Of a stretch of 6,104 bases of DNA, positions 5,582 through 6,104 are shown one piece after another. The first letter of the stretch is position 1. The number at the start of each line of letters is the position of its first letter. The stretch is taken from contig LKMS01000093.1 of the NCBI GenBank assembly GCA_001563965.1, forward strand, positions 1 through 6,104. Reading direction: 5' to 3'. Source of the stretch: Haloferacaceae archaeon PL-Br10_E2g29. Its GTDB lineage: Archaea > Halobacteriota > Halobacteria > Halobacteriales > Haloferacaceae. The notes beneath the pieces are model-generated. The model ran no database searches. It saw nothing but the letters and a program-made list of their open reading frames with translations, and had not been told where the DNA came from. A program made the translations under genes and the position numbers.

Positions 5582-6104
5582 ATGCGTGGGTTCTACATCG
5601 GTCGGTTCCAACCGTACCACAACGGTCACCACCATATGGTCGAGGAGATTGCGGGCCAGATCGACGAACTGGTGTTGGGAATTGGCAGTGCGGGCGACTC
5701 ACACACGCCGCGCAATCCGTTTACCGCCGGCGAGCGCGTCATGATGGTCACCCGATCGGTCGCCGAATTCGACATCCAAACCTACGTGGTTCCCATCGAG
5801 GATCTCGAACGAAACTCGGTCTGGGTGAGCCACGTCCAGAGCATGTCGCCGGCGTTCAATGTGGCGTTTTCGAACAACCCGCTCGTTATTCGCCTGTTCG
5901 AGGAGGCTGGAATTGAGGTACGTCGCTCGCCGATGTTCCGGCGTGAAATCCTCGAGGGGACCGAGCTCCGCGAGCGCATGCTGGCCGGCGACGACTGGCG
6001 CTCGCTCGTCCCCGAACCAACCGCTGCCGTCATCGAGGAGTGCGACGGCGTCAACCGCATCCAACAGGTCAGCGAGTCCGACGGCCCGAGCGCGCACGAC
6101 GGCG
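5582..6104 (+). CDS. nadM: Nicotinamide-nucleotide adenylyltransferase (archaeal NadM type), 3' end outside the window
   Basis: The enzyme joins nicotinamide mononucleotide (or its acid form) with ATP to give NAD (or its acid form) and pyrophosphate, the central step of NAD synthesis, in the cytoplasm. The first 174 residues are visible. MRGFYIGRFQPYHNGHHHMV carries the nucleotidyltransferase HxGH signature (His13-Asn-Gly-His16). SHTPRNPFTAGERVMM (40-55) and EGTELRERM (125-133) are the further conserved blocks, the latter matching the ISSTxxR/SGTxxR substrate motif near the C-terminus. Family members are about 170-180 residues, so only the last few codons should be missing. The tail from about 160 is acidic and hydrophilic. 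The start is fixed by the family N-terminus and by the TATA box 26 bases upstream. It is transcribed away from lonB through a shared promoter region. Confidence 0.95.
   Translation, partial: MRGFYIGRFQPYHNGHHHMVEEIAGQIDELVLGIGSAGDSHTPRNPFTAGERVMMVTRSVAEFDIQTYVVPIEDLERNSVWVSHVQSMSPAFNVAFSNNPLVIRLFEEAGIEVRRSPMFRREILEGTELRERMLAGDDWRSLVPEPTAAVIEECDGVNRIQQVSESDGPSAHDG

Noticed and set aside
5699..6097. 132-codon minus-strand frame opposite nadM
   Set aside because: nadM on the plus strand has the nucleotidyltransferase signatures and a well-placed TATA box; the opposite frame has neither.

Overview
The window looks like a core chromosomal segment of a halophilic archaeon (class Halobacteria). By eye the DNA is GC-rich, the proteins are loaded with Asp and Glu and poor in Lys, two start codons sit behind archaeal TATA boxes, no start has a clear Shine-Dalgarno site, and the gene families are archaeal (membrane-anchored LonB, archaeal NadM). 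I saw no insertion sequence, tRNA, rRNA, CRISPR array or phage gene. Genes cover almost everything; the longest gap is the 167-base divergent promoter region.

Layout, left to right: (1) positions 1-401, minus strand, 5' part of an HD-domain phosphohydrolase cut by the window edge; (2) 476-2320, minus, a biotin carboxylase fused to a biotin carboxyl carrier domain, most likely the alpha subunit of propionyl/acetyl-CoA carboxylase; (3) 2397-3092, minus, a CPBP-family membrane protease; (4) 3108-5414, minus, the ATP-dependent membrane protease LonB; (5) 5415-5581, a divergent promoter region; (6) 5582 to the right edge, plus, nicotinamide-nucleotide adenylyltransferase NadM, cut just before its stop codon.

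The four minus-strand genes read lonB, CPBP protease, carboxylase, HD protein with gaps of 15, 76 and 74 bases. LonB and the CPBP protease are almost certainly one transcript and form a membrane proteolysis pair; I recall a lon-abi pair of this kind in Haloferax. The carboxylase and HD genes may be read through or use weak promoters of their own. NadM makes NAD and is transcribed away from lonB. Its TATA box places the transcript start at about the ATG, so the message is probably leaderless.

Nothing here is clearly a new system. The points most worth a second look are the tight LonB/CPBP coupling, a long acidic N-terminal tail on LonB, a roughly 15-residue insertion in the biotin carboxylase active-site domain, and two palindromes in the lonB/nadM promoter region placed where operators would be expected.
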